Assembly (NCBI GenBank): GCA_944326775.1
Contig: CALVFH010000003.1
Coordinates: 1-54,297 of the forward strand
Source of the DNA: an uncultured Parabacteroides sp.
Lineage (GTDB): Bacteria > Bacteroidota > Bacteroidia > Bacteroidales > Tannerellaceae
Reading direction: 5' to 3'
Length of the DNA stretch: 54,297 bases
Made by a program: the position numbers and the translations under genes. The notes beneath the pieces are model-generated. The model had not been told where the DNA came from, searched no databases, and saw only the letters and a program-made list of their open reading frames with translations. This document shows positions 7,135 to 16,466 of the stretch, piece by piece. Each line of letters opens with the position of its first letter. Position 1 is the first letter of the stretch.

Positions 7135-10100
7135 TTACTCTTTGCGAGCTTTTTCCTTTGCTTTCAAAGCCTCTTTACGAGCCTTTTCTTTGGCTTTCAA
7201 CTCTGCTTTCCGAGCTTTCTCACGTTCTTTCAATTTTTGTTTATAAGCCTTTTCTTTTGCTTTCCGTTCACGTTCCTTCTGTTTTAAACGCTCTTTATAC
7301 GCCTTCTCTTTTTCTTTACGTAGTTCCTCTTGAGCTTTCAACTTCGCTTTACGGTCTGCTTCAGCCTGCTTTAATTTCTCCTTGCGTTCACGTTCAATTT
7401 GTTTCTCCCGTTCACGTTTAGCTTTTAGCAAAGCCTCTTCCTCTTCTTTTTGTTTCTTTTCCAACTCTTCCCGTTCCTTAGCTTTTGCTTCACGCAATGC
7501 TTTTTCTTCAGCTTGCTGCTCTTCAAAAGCTTGACGAGCTTCCTCTCGTTTAGCTTCTTCGGCTTCTGCCTCACGCTTACGGATTTCTTCTATTTCTTTC
7601 AAAGTCAATCCCAGATCTTCCATGACTGGTCCAAGAACTTCCGTTGTATCCGGCATAGAAACGCTTGAAGCAGATTCTTCATGCGGAACATCAATCACAT
7701 CCTGAAGAATAATCTCAGGCAGCGGCTCATCAATCTCCTGCAAAGGAAGAGGATGAATTGTAGAATCTTTTACAAGCAATCCTTCAGAGTCCTTCTCTTC
7801 CTTTTCTTTCAATGCCTCCATTTCCATCCGGGCACGCCAACGAGCTGCCAGTTCTGGAGCTACATCACTAAAGTTTTCTTCAAAGAACAAAACATATTCG
7901 TCCAAGGTCTTCCCATGCATCAATGTTTCATAATTCTCATCCGAAATAGGCAAAATGGCTACCCCCTTCTCAATGGCAGAAGCATAACCATCTTTCCCGT
8001 AAATCATTTTATAATAATGCAAAACCTCATCAAAATTATAAAATCCACTAATGAGCAACATTGAAAGTGGCCCCATCGATTCAATGGACAAATCAAATTC
8101 CTTCACCATCATATTAGCAAAGTTATAAGCAGCTACCGTAAATAACAACTGATTCTTATCTACTGCAGATGTCGGGAAAACCAACATCATCCGATAGGGT
8201 ACATTCCTATCAGCTTTAAACACACGGGCTGAATCAGCAGCAGAAAGCTCCCCATCTTCGGCTCCGAAACGAAGAGACCAAGTCATCCCTGACACATTCC
8301 CTTGCACCATGGCCCGTCCACGAAGGACGCCCTTCAACATTTCTCCAGCCAGTTCTGTTACATCCGCATCCGGATATTTCTCAACCAGTGCTCGCAGAGC
8401 TTTCTTGAATCCTTCAGGATTGCCTTCCTGGACATAAGTCAATGCATCAAGAAACATGAATTTCGGCATCAACTTAGCTAATGGATATTTTTCTCCCATC
8501 CAACGATACTTTTCTCGCACCGTTTGAATATCAGATGCCAAATAATGATTATAGGTCAACTCATAAATCGAATCCTGTACTGAATCCATCATACGGATAT
8601 TATATTCATAATTCGGATCGGCAACTGCAATCGCATAATCCGAACTCGGGAATTTCTGAATGATTTTATCCTTATATTGTGTGGACAAAGCTATATCCTT
8701 ATTCCTCAAAGCCATCAAATAAATCTGGAAATAAGATTCCAACAAATGTTCATTATCCGGAAAACGCCGCTCCAGTTCTTCAAAGGCGGAAATAGCCAAT
8801 GGCAAATCCTCTAATTTATCTTTATAAATCATTGCCATATTATACAAACCATCAATAATAATCACATTTGATGCGGCAATATCTTCCGGAGTCATAGGAA
8901 GTTGTTGAAGATAAAATTCCCGACTTTTAGGATCATCTGCAGCCACAACCGATGAATCTGTAGGCACAGACTCTCCACTTCCATCTGCCGTCAGCATAGT
9001 CGAATCCTCATCCATTGCCAAATCTTCATCCATTGGTTCGTCGAAGGTCGTTACTTTTTTATTGCGTCTCCGCCAATCATCTTCCAGCGGACGGCGTCCC
9101 CATTTACGTTGAAACTGAGCCTTACCTTGAGAGACCGTTTGTGAATTATAAAAATAGAATGTCGCTTCCCCTCCAACGGTAGGTATAGTCGTTGTTGTAA
9201 CCTCCATTCCTGGGCGATTGATCCCCGTTCCTTTAGCTTCCTGTTCGGCCAAATAAGCTTCTTTCTCAGCTTGAGCTTTAGCCTCTTCTTCTTCCTTTTT
9301 CACCTTCTCAATGATTTTATCAATCACGGCTAAACGCTCTTCTTCCGGCATCTTGGCCAAAGTCTGCAAACTATCTTGAAGATGAACTGCTTCGGCATGA
9401 ACGACCAATTCATCCAATACTGCCGACAATTTTGACACTCTGGGATAATCTTTGTATTCTTTCTGAATAATAGACAATGCCCCACTGAAATTGGGCTGTG
9501 CTTTTATATAATCACGCATTTGAAAATACAAATCGCCTAAACGTATTTGCAAAATGGCCAAATCCATTCCATTTTGCGTGCTTTTCTTCACACCTTCTTC
9601 ATAACTTTTCAAAGCATTAATCGTATCCTGGCGACTCAGATAAACATTTCCTAACGCATAATATACCTGATCCAACATATCCTTATTCTTCTGATTTCGA
9701 GCCATACGTTCCAATGACTGAACAACTTTTCGATAATCAGCACCAGGATAAACTTCAGTCTGTCTGATTTTAGCCGCAAATTCTAATTCATAAGGGGGAT
9801 TGGAACGGGCTACTTTTTTAAACATCTGATAAGCTTGCGCATCCATATCCAAGGTTGCATAAATCTGTCCGAGCAAATAACGCATGCGAGTTCGCTGCAA
9901 TCGATGAGGTTCTGCTTTGATAGCTCGTTGCAAATAAGGTATAGATTCTCTGAACTGTTGATTTTTAATCAAATAATCAGCATACACCGTTGCATAATGT
10001 TCTTGTGATTCCGTAGGAATACCATCCTTATTCAATTTAGAAAGGATGTCTTCCGCTTCATAAAGCCAATCCATTTCAGCATAACAACGAGCTTGCCAAA

Positions 10101-10632
10101 GCTTAGCTTCAGCAACCATAAGCTCATCCGTAGCATAATGACGAGTAATATATGAGAACGTAGATGCCGCTTGCAAGAAATCGGCATTATAAAACTGAGA
10201 CTCTCCCAGTAACATCCAACATTTCTTCAAAAAAGGATTATATTCTTCCTGTTCCTGCCATTTACGCTCTTTCGGATCGTTCCGCCATCCTGGTTTCTTC
10301 CGAGGCTTTGTTCTTATAGAATGTAATTTAATAGCTTTATTACTTTTCTCAATAGCACGGTCAAAAGGTCCACCCGGTTCAGCTTTATCTTTAGGCTGAG
10401 CACTGATCGGATACATTAAAATCATATCAGTATAATTTTCCTTATAACCAGCAGTCTGCTCTTTCAAAGCCTCATCAAATGAAACTTTTCCATTATAATA
10501 TATATTATAACGAGAAGTAAAAGCATGATAAAAGCGGCTGGCCCGCGTATTCTTTTTCGTACTACAAGAAAACAACGAAACAAGCAATAACGAAAATAAT
10601 ACGATTGCTATATATCGGGTTACTTTTATCAT
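7135..10632 (-). CDS. porW: PorW/SprE-like type IX secretion TPR lipoprotein
   Basis: 1165 residues. The N-terminus is a lipoprotein signal peptide with the lipobox ending at C23 (LFSCSTKK). Then comes the conserved start of the PorW/SprE family (RASRFYHAFTSRYNIYYNGK) and a long series of TPR-like helical hairpins to about residue 470 and again at 580-800. In P. gingivalis PorW and F. johnsoniae SprE this outer-membrane lipoprotein is needed for T9SS secretion and gliding. The last 150 residues are an extremely charged K/E/R/A helix with near-18-residue repeats, much longer than I expect for the family. The orthology call is from recognition of the family; the symbol is therefore tentative. 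Confidence 0.8.
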   Translation of the reverse strand: MIKVTRYIAIVLFSLLLVSLFSCSTKKNTRASRFYHAFTSRYNIYYNGKVSFDEALKEQTAGYKENYTDMILMYPISAQPKDKAEPGGPFDRAIEKSNKAIKLHSIRTKPRKKPGWRNDPKERKWQEQEEYNPFLKKCWMLLGESQFYNADFLQAASTFSYITRHYATDELMVAEAKLWQARCYAEMDWLYEAEDILSKLNKDGIPTESQEHYATVYADYLIKNQQFRESIPYLQRAIKAEPHRLQRTRMRYLLGQIYATLDMDAQAYQMFKKVARSNPPYELEFAAKIRQTEVYPGADYRKVVQSLERMARNQKNKDMLDQVYYALGNVYLSRQDTINALKSYEEGVKKSTQNGMDLAILQIRLGDLYFQMRDYIKAQPNFSGALSIIQKEYKDYPRVSKLSAVLDELVVHAEAVHLQDSLQTLAKMPEEERLAVIDKIIEKVKKEEEEAKAQAEKEAYLAEQEAKGTGINRPGMEVTTTTIPTVGGEATFYFYNSQTVSQGKAQFQRKWGRRPLEDDWRRRNKKVTTFDEPMDEDLAMDEDSTMLTADGSGESVPTDSSVVAADDPKSREFYLQQLPMTPEDIAASNVIIIDGLYNMAMIYKDKLEDLPLAISAFEELERRFPDNEHLLESYFQIYLMALRNKDIALSTQYKDKIIQKFPSSDYAIAVADPNYEYNIRMMDSVQDSIYELTYNHYLASDIQTVREKYRWMGEKYPLAKLMPKFMFLDALTYVQEGNPEGFKKALRALVEKYPDADVTELAGEMLKGVLRGRAMVQGNVSGMTWSLRFGAEDGELSAADSARVFKADRNVPYRMMLVFPTSAVDKNQLLFTVAAYNFANMMVKEFDLSIESMGPLSMLLISGFYNFDEVLHYYKMIYGKDGYASAIEKGVAILPISDENYETLMHGKTLDEYVLFFEENFSDVAPELAARWRARMEMEALKEKEEKDSEGLLVKDSTIHPLPLQEIDEPLPEIILQDVIDVPHEESASSVSMPDTTEVLGPVMEDLGLTLKEIEEIRKREAEAEEAKREEARQAFEEQQAEEKALREAKAKEREELEKKQKEEEEALLKAKREREKQIERERKEKLKQAEADRKAKLKAQEELRKEKEKAYKERLKQKERERKAKEKAYKQKLKEREKARKAELKAKEKARKEALKAKEKARKE

Positions 10633-10703
10633 TCGTTAAAAAGTCTGATTAATGAACTTATATTTGTAAGACATAATTCTTCAGAAAGCAAATCCATAAC
10701 AAA

Positions 10704-11507
10704 TTAACGTCTTCTATTCGCCTTTATTGCTTTTACAATCAAAAAGAAAACAACGAAAAGCAGAATGATGAAAGCTCCTGAAGGCGCATTCAATTTATAG
10801 GATAAGAAAAGTCCAACAACAGATCCCAAAAATCCAAACAACACACTAAACCACATGATTTTTTTAAAATTTGAACTAAGCAAATTCATTGTAATTTGTG
10901 GCAAAGTAAGCAAACTCATCAACAACATGATTCCAACCAATCGAATAGAAAGAACAATAGTCAAGGCGATCAAACACATCATTACGTACTCAATGAAACG
11001 AACCGGCAAATGCTGAGTATAAGCAAAATCCGGATCAAAAGCGACATAAACAATCTCACGTAAATATAATGAAAACAGAACAATCAAAACCAGCACTAAA
11101 AAGAATAGCCACATTAAATCACTTTCGGTTATCATTAGAATATTTCCAAACAGATATGCTGAAAGATTGGGAACATAACCAGGAGTCAATGAAATAAAAA
11201 TAACACCCAAAGCCATACCCAAAGACCAAACTCCAGCTATAGCCGAGTCTTCACGTATGCCTTGAGATCGACTAACCCACTCCACACCAAAAGCTGAAAG
11301 AATAGCAAAAACCATTGCTGTCAGAATCGGATTCACCCCTAAATAGAATCCTAAACCCAATCCGCCAAATGAAGCATGAGTAATTCCTCCACTAATAAAA
11401 ACAAGTCGTCTTGCAACAATATAAGTTCCCACCAAACCACATGCAACAGCTGTCAACAAACTGCCGATCAATGCATTCTGAAAAAATTCATATTGAAATA
11501 GCTCCAT
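10704..11507 (-). CDS. metal ABC transporter permease (ZnuB/MntB-like)
   Basis: Inner-membrane permease of an ABC-3 family importer for zinc or manganese. I use the ATG at 11507 (MELFQYEFFQNALIG); the frame stays open further upstream, but that stretch overlaps the previous gene. 267 residues with about eight or nine hydrophobic helices; family landmarks are GTYIVARRLVFISGGITHASFGGLGLG and the C-terminal LLTLPQ with SYKLNAPSGAFIIL. The matching ATPase and binding-protein genes are not adjacent in this window, so metal specificity cannot be assigned. Confidence 0.88.
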   Translation of the reverse strand: MELFQYEFFQNALIGSLLTAVACGLVGTYIVARRLVFISGGITHASFGGLGLGFYLGVNPILTAMVFAILSAFGVEWVSRSQGIREDSAIAGVWSLGMALGVIFISLTPGYVPNLSAYLFGNILMITESDLMWLFFLVLVLIVLFSLYLREIVYVAFDPDFAYTQHLPVRFIEYVMMCLIALTIVLSIRLVGIMLLMSLLTLPQITMNLLSSNFKKIMWFSVLFGFLGSVVGLFLSYKLNAPSGAFIILLFVVFFLIVKAIKANRRR

Positions 11508-11538
11508 GTCGTATTTCTTGCTATACCATCTAAAACTC

Positions 11539-11961
11539 TCAAGTATGGACTCGTCTCTCTCCGACAATCAAAAACGCCTCATCTTTCAAGGCATCAGGTA
11601 AATTAATTTGCCTAAGCTGAAGACTTCGCAACCAACCTGCCACTTCTACTTCTTGCAATGTATAAAGTATATCTCGAAATTCATCAACAGCTGCATCATC
11701 ATAGGCGTCGGCCGCCATCCCCTTAAAACGATCTAATTCTTCATCATCATAATATTCTATTTTTTTACTGACTGCGGCTAAAAGACTATCTCGTTCACAA
11801 GTTTCATGCTGCCCACAACATTGCTCAGGTATTTCTTTAGCCTCTGGGATTTCATCAATTTCTCCCCGTTCATACATCTTTTGCAATTTCCGATTCCGAA
11901 AATAACCGATAGTTGCTGCAACGATACCAAGAACAACCAGGCTTAAAATGATATACAACAT
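11539..11961 (-). CDS. conserved hypothetical membrane-anchored protein
   Basis: 140 residues: one N-terminal membrane helix (residues 2-20, LYIILSLVVLGIVAATIGYF), a short basic patch, a cysteine-rich segment QCCGQHETCE (about 47-56) that could bind metal, and an acidic C-terminal half (YYDDEELDRF, DEFRDILYTLQE). The C-terminus WLRSLQLRQINLPDALKDEAFLIV is the best-kept part as judged by recall of Bacteroidales relatives. It lies between aroA and the metal permease with spacings of 23 and 31 bases, consistent with one operon. Function unknown; the Cys/His cluster next to a metal permease is suggestive only. Confidence 0.7.
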   Translation of the reverse strand: MLYIILSLVVLGIVAATIGYFRNRKLQKMYERGEIDEIPEAKEIPEQCCGQHETCERDSLLAAVSKKIEYYDDEELDRFKGMAADAYDDAAVDEFRDILYTLQEVEVAGWLRSLQLRQINLPDALKDEAFLIVGERRVHT

Positions 11962-11984
11962 ATCAACAACTGAATATATTTAAA

Positions 11985-13214
11985 TTAAAACTCCGTTAAT
12001 TGGAATCCAACTTTTTTTAAGTCGTCCCAAAAATGAGGATAACTCTTACTCACCACCTCAACATCCCGAATCTTGATTCCTTCTGGACGAAGTAAAGCAA
12101 ACGGCGCAAAAGCCATAGCCATCCGATGATCTTCATAGGTATCAATCTGTGGGTCTTGTTCCGCCTCACAAAGCATACCTTTCCATTCAAGAATACTATT
12201 CTTTTTATCCTCTAAAACATAGCCTAACTTACGACATTCTGCCTTCAAAGCTTCTATACGATCCGTTTCCTTGATTTTCAGGCTCTGTAAACCGGTAAAA
12301 TAGAACGGTATCCCTAAAAGAATACAAACGGCTACAAAGGTTTGAGCCAAATCGGGTTCATCCACAAAATTATAAACTAATTTCTTCAGGGAATTCCCAT
12401 TATGATATAATGAAACGCCATTAGGCGTATAACGTGTACCTACTCCCAAGTCAGAGAATAACCGTGCACCTATAGCGTCTCCCTGAAAACTATGTTTGAA
12501 CAAGCCTTTCAAATCTAATTGAGCCACACGGGAACAGGCCATCATCTCATACCAATAAGACGCTGCACTCCAATCCGATTCCACGGTAAATGGCAACGGT
12601 GTATAGGTTTGTGGCAACACTCGGATTGTCGATCCCGTCCATTCCGCTTTGACGCCATATTGTGCCATCAACTGCAAAGTAAGATTTATATAGGGCCGTG
12701 AAATGATATTCCCCTCCAAATGCAAAGTCAAACCTTTCTCCATCAAAGGTGCCACCATAAGTAATGCAGAGATATATTGTGAACTCACATTACCTGCTAA
12801 CGAAATTTCACCACCTTGCAATGCACTTCCCAAAATACGTAATGGTGGGAAGCCTTCCTTTTCAATATATTCAATATGAGCCCCCACCGAATTTAATGCA
12901 TCAACCAAAATCTTAATCGGCCGATTTTTCATCCGCTCTGTTCCAGTGATCGTCCATTCCCCGACGATCTTTGAAAGAAAAGCTGTAAGGAAACGCATAG
13001 CTGTCCCCGCTGCTTTGATATCAAAATCCCGCTCATTAGAATTAAGAGCTTTAACCAGCACTTCTGTATCATCACAATCTGAAAGATTTTGAATATCGTA
13101 GGGGCTATAACTCAATGCATTCAATATTAAAACTCGGTTACTAATGCTTTTGGAAGCAGGTAAAAATACTTCCCCTCCCCACGCGCCCTCCGGAGCTTTT
13201 ATCAGATAATTCAT
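11985..13214 (-). CDS. aroA: 3-phosphoshikimate 1-carboxyvinyltransferase (EPSP synthase)
   Basis: Joins phosphoenolpyruvate to shikimate 3-phosphate in aromatic amino-acid synthesis. 409 residues, somewhat short but normal for Bacteroidetes. Visible family motifs: LPASKSISNRVLIL (residues 18-31, with K22 and the conserved SxSxR), GTAMRFLTAFL (PEP-binding region, normally GNAGT), ESDWSAASYW, KIKETDRIEALKAE and YEDHRMAMAFA near the C-terminus. The GTAMRF variation is common in Bacteroidetes sequences, as I recall. No other aro gene is adjacent. Confidence 0.95.
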   Translation of the reverse strand: MNYLIKAPEGAWGGEVFLPASKSISNRVLILNALSYSPYDIQNLSDCDDTEVLVKALNSNERDFDIKAAGTAMRFLTAFLSKIVGEWTITGTERMKNRPIKILVDALNSVGAHIEYIEKEGFPPLRILGSALQGGEISLAGNVSSQYISALLMVAPLMEKGLTLHLEGNIISRPYINLTLQLMAQYGVKAEWTGSTIRVLPQTYTPLPFTVESDWSAASYWYEMMACSRVAQLDLKGLFKHSFQGDAIGARLFSDLGVGTRYTPNGVSLYHNGNSLKKLVYNFVDEPDLAQTFVAVCILLGIPFYFTGLQSLKIKETDRIEALKAECRKLGYVLEDKKNSILEWKGMLCEAEQDPQIDTYEDHRMAMAFAPFALLRPEGIKIRDVEVVSKSYPHFWDDLKKVGFQLTEF

Positions 13215-13275
13215 ATATCGCTTACACTTCTGTTTCTTTCACAAAAATAAGGAAAATCCATGGATCTGTCGATAT

Positions 13276-13488
13276 CTACCAATAAATCATTCCCAATATC
13301 CCACACAAGATCAACAACAATCCTAAGAGAGCATAAAACCAACGAGCTCCAATTCTTCCAAACCAACGAACAAAATTCTGCGCCGCACTTGTTTGAAAAT
13401 ACCACTCAAAATTAAACATGGCAGCAATTAGAGAAAAACCTCCCAAAGCAATAAACAAGGCAAAAATAAAATAATCGGCCGGACTCAT
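13276..13488 (-). CDS. small two-helix membrane protein, Imm17-like
   Basis: 70 residues with two hydrophobic helices (about 5-26 and 50-68) separated by a basic, aromatic loop NFEWYFQTSAAQNFVRWFGRIGARWFYA. This pattern matches the short membrane proteins annotated as immunity 17 family in Bacteroidetes. The assignment is by resemblance. No toxin gene lies beside it: its neighbours are aroA and tsaE, so a role in toxin immunity is not supported by context. It begins four bases after the tsaE stop. Confidence 0.7.
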   Translation of the reverse strand: MSPADYFIFALFIALGGFSLIAAMFNFEWYFQTSAAQNFVRWFGRIGARWFYALLGLLLILCGILGMIYW

Positions 13489-13492
13489 CTGA

Positions 13493-13912
13493 TTAATCTA
13501 CAGTTATTGTTCTTGAGCCATCGGCATTCTCCGTAATTTGTACTTCCACAACATCTCCCGGAAGCAAATCTTCTACCTTCTCCGGCCACTCTATGAAACA
13601 CAAAGCTCCGCTATAAAAATAATCTTCCGTACCAATATCTTCAGCTTCACTTAATTTATTGATCCGATAAAAATCAAAATGATAAATCAGCTCACCTGTT
13701 GTGGCGCTTCGATACTCATTGATAATGGCAAAAGTCGGACTATTAATTACATCCTCAACCCCCAGCTCCTCACATATCGCTTTAATGAATGTAGTTTTCC
13801 CGGCGCCCATAGCACCTCGGAAAGCAAAGACCGTACGATCATCCATAGCTGCAACGAATTCTCTTGCCGCATCACGAATCGTATCTAAACTCTTTATCTG
13901 TATTGTTTGCAT
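13493..13912 (-). CDS. tsaE: tRNA threonylcarbamoyladenosine synthesis ATPase TsaE
   Basis: ATPase partner of TsaB/TsaD in making the t6A37 modification of ANN-decoding tRNAs. The start is the ATG at 13912 (MQTIQIKSL); the frame is open further back but that part lacks family sequence. 139 residues, usual for TsaE. The P-loop is GAMGAGKT (residues 33-40), followed by the family segment [12 protein letters not shown] and HFDFYRI, and the C-terminal FIEWPE motif. It is divergent from the protease gene at 14043, with 130 bases between starts. Confidence 0.95.
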   Translation of the reverse strand: MQTIQIKSLDTIRDAAREFVAAMDDRTVFAFRGAMGAGKTTFIKAICEELGVEDVINSPTFAIINEYRSATTGELIYHFDFYRINKLSEAEDIGTEDYFYSGALCFIEWPEKVEDLLPGDVVEVQITENADGSRTITVD

Positions 13913-14042
13913 AATATAGTTTTCTATCAGCTGACAAAGATAGAGATTAAAAACCAAATGAAGACGACAACAACTTGATTTCACAACAAAGAAGCCGAAA
14001 ATTTCAAAGAATTCGTTACCTTCGTGAGGAAATTTAAAATAT

Positions 14043-16301
14043 ATGGAAATCCATTCAAATCGTATAGAAGAACTGAAGAAACTCTATTTATTGGGGTGGC
14101 TTATTCTTTGGACATCTGCAGTAAATGCACAAATCAGTCACGGAGGAGAACCGCTTCCTTTATCGACATTAAGAAATAGTGAAGATATTCCCTTTGTCGA
14201 AATGCCGTCATTTGATATCGCAGAAGAAATACGACTCGATTCCTTGATGGAAAGTGATTTACGCAATGGCTTTCGCTTTGCCTATAAATTTATAACAGAC
14301 CTGAAAAGGAGCAATTCAGGAATATCATTCATCTTACCTGATGGGACAAAAGTATGGCGGGTGGGTATTTACTCTCCTGGTGCATTGTCTCTCAATCTGC
14401 TTTTTAATGAATATGAATTACCCGAAGGAGCCCGAGTGTTCTTATATGACGAACAACAACAACACATCTTAGGCGCTTTTACCCATCAGAATAACTCTGA
14501 ACGAGCAATTCTTCCCGTTGCCCCAATAACGGGAGACCGCATAATCGTAGAATACCAAGAACCTGCCCAAGCGGAATTTCCCGGCCGACTGACTATCGGT
14601 GAAGTAAATCATGCTTACCGAAGCCTAAAAGGAAAGGAACCACAGGAAGGTTATACGAATATTGACGGTATCCCTGCTTTGTCCTGCTATGCCGACACTT
14701 CATCCCAAATCCAAACATGGGGAAGAAGTGTTGTTCTGATGATTATTAACGGCACTACTGCCTGTACTGGAACTTTACTAAATAATACGGCACAAGACGG
14801 CAAGCCATACCTGCTTACCGCGTCTCATTGCCTAAACAAAAACTTCTCCATTCAAAATCCCGACTACGAAGAAATAGCCGGAAATATCATCTGTTTTTAT
14901 AACTACAACAGTCCGCTTTGCGACCCGATCCTCCGGGGAACAGAAGAACTCAGTACGGCATCTGCTCACAGCCGGGCCGTTTATGAATTTACGGATATGG
15001 CCTTATTGGAATTGGAAGAAATGCCTCCAATCTACTATCAGCCTTATCTGGCTGGTTGGAATATAGGCAATAAAGGTAATTCTCCCTATTATTGCATTCA
15101 ACATCCGGAATATTCTACCAAACGCATCAGCATATACAATGGAGAACTCACCTCCTATTCTATGATCGATGCCGCCATGGTTTTTTGCCCGAATGGACAC
15201 TGGTTAGTAAAAGAATGGAATATCGGTTATACGGCCAGCGGTTCTTCCGGTTCTCCCCTTTTCGACCAGACGGGAAAAGTCGTCGGAGCTCTTTCTGGAG
15301 GACAATCAAGTAAAAGCTCTCCCCGAAACGATTATTTTTATTCCATACAAAAATCATGGGATCTTAGTAGCAACAAAGATTCACAATTAAAATATTGGTT
15401 AGACCCTCGAAGTAGTTCTGCAACAGAATGCGAAGGATTGGACCCTTATGCTTCTGCTCCTTGCTTCCGATTAAGTAACGTCCAAGAATCGGGCAAAAAA
15501 GAAGCCATTGAGGTCACTAAAAGAAATGGAGAGCCCCTATTTGGCAACAATAGTTCTGGGAATTCTGAATATGCTGAAGCTTATACCATAGCAGGCCCTG
15601 CTCTTCTTTATGGTGTATATATCGTTACTCCTCCTTGCGAAACAAACGAGATTCCAGAGGTAGAGATTACAGTTTACGAAGGAGAGACTGCTCCCTATAC
15701 ATTATTATATAAGGAAACTTTCAAACCCGCATACCAAAACCAAACGTCAGAAGGAACCTTCATAGAGACTAGTAAAGACTTAAACCGTTCCCAAGAAAGT
15801 TTCATAACATTTGATGCTCCTATCCCCGTCAAAAATAAATTTTATGTAGGCTATCGTATTAAACAAATTTCCGAAGGAGCTTACTTTTCTGCTTACAATT
15901 TGCCTTCTGGAACGGTTAGTGGCAACACTGCGTGGGTGCTAACTGAGAATGAATGGATACCGGCCAACCAATATACACCTATTGGCTTCAACACATCACT
16001 TTTCATTGATCCGGTTATCAACTATACATCAGTTACCGCCAATGAAAAAATAACATCGTCTATTCCTATCCGAATTTTCCAAAGCCACGACCGGCAATGG
16101 CTCCATATCCTATTGGATGAGGGCTTACAAAAAATAGACAAAGGAGGATATCAGATTTTTTCAACCAACGGGCAACTGGTTAAAAGCGGATCACTCAGCA
16201 TTGGAAACAACCCGATTTCGTTGGCAGAACTTCCTCCGGGCCTTTTTATTGTTAGAACAACAACTGGGAAGTACCAGGAAAGCCGAAAAATCATCCATTA
16301 G
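14043..16301 (+). CDS. trypsin-like serine protease with T9SS type A sorting domain
   Basis: 752 residues, predicted secreted. A signal peptide ends about VNAQ (residue 30). The catalytic triad of a chymotrypsin-fold protease is visible: H262 in LLTASHC, D318 in [10 protein letters not shown]404 in SGSSGSPLF. Cysteines near the domain edges (C215, C241, C264, C284) may form disulfides as in lysyl endopeptidases. After a beta-sandwich region (about 480-660) the protein ends in a type A C-terminal sorting domain ([15 protein letters not shown] ... [10 protein letters not shown]), the signal recognised by the T9SS and removed by PorU. With porU, porV and a porW-like gene in the same window, this is a likely client. 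A weak -7 (TACCTTCG) lies near 14018. Confidence 0.9.
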   Translation: MEIHSNRIEELKKLYLLGWLILWTSAVNAQISHGGEPLPLSTLRNSEDIPFVEMPSFDIAEEIRLDSLMESDLRNGFRFAYKFITDLKRSNSGISFILPDGTKVWRVGIYSPGALSLNLLFNEYELPEGARVFLYDEQQQHILGAFTHQNNSERAILPVAPITGDRIIVEYQEPAQAEFPGRLTIGEVNHAYRSLKGKEPQEGYTNIDGIPALSCYADTSSQIQTWGRSVVLMIINGTTACTGTLLNNTAQDGKPYLLTASHCLNKNFSIQNPDYEEIAGNIICFYNYNSPLCDPILRGTEELSTASAHSRAVYEFTDMALLELEEMPPIYYQPYLAGWNIGNKGNSPYYCIQHPEYSTKRISIYNGELTSYSMIDAAMVFCPNGHWLVKEWNIGYTASGSSGSPLFDQTGKVVGALSGGQSSKSSPRNDYFYSIQKSWDLSSNKDSQLKYWLDPRSSSATECEGLDPYASAPCFRLSNVQESGKKEAIEVTKRNGEPLFGNNSSGNSEYAEAYTIAGPALLYGVYIVTPPCETNEIPEVEITVYEGETAPYTLLYKETFKPAYQNQTSEGTFIETSKDLNRSQESFITFDAPIPVKNKFYVGYRIKQISEGAYFSAYNLPSGTVSGNTAWVLTENEWIPANQYTPIGFNTSLFIDPVINYTSVTANEKITSSIPIRIFQSHDRQWLHILLDEGLQKIDKGGYQIFSTNGQLVKSGSLSIGNNPISLAELPPGLFIVRTTTGKYQESRKIIH

Positions 16302-16312
16302 TGATAATGAAC

Positions 16313-16332
16313 AAGGGAAAAAGATTTCCCTT
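16313..16332 (+). terminator. possible hairpin terminator of the protease gene
   Basis: AAGGGAAA (16313-16320) and TTTCCCTT (16325-16332) form an 8-bp perfect stem with a four-base loop, 12 bases after the protease stop. There is no T run after it, so termination is uncertain. Confidence 0.4.
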
Positions 16333-16372
16333 AAGCAGAAAAAATAGACAAAAGGAAATATTTTCATGTTTA

Positions 16373-16406
16373 TTTGGCAAGAAATTAAAAAAATGCCGTA
16401 CTTTTG
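16373..16406 (+). promoter_or_regulatory. Bacteroidetes-type promoter of the TPR lipoprotein gene
   Basis: TTTG (16373-16376) and TACTTTTG (16399-16406) are spaced 22 bases apart, close to the -33/-7 consensus. The leader to the ATG at 16467 is about 55 bases and AT-rich. Confidence 0.6.
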
Positions 16407-16466
16407 TCTCACGTTATAGAATGCAAACAAAAATATAAATATAACACTTTAAAACTTACAGCAATT

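Noticed and set aside
13211-13405. 64-residue open frame between aroA and the Imm17-like gene
   Set aside because: Out of frame with the better-supported 70-residue membrane protein at 13276-13488 and overlapping it; Cys/Trp-rich shadow composition.
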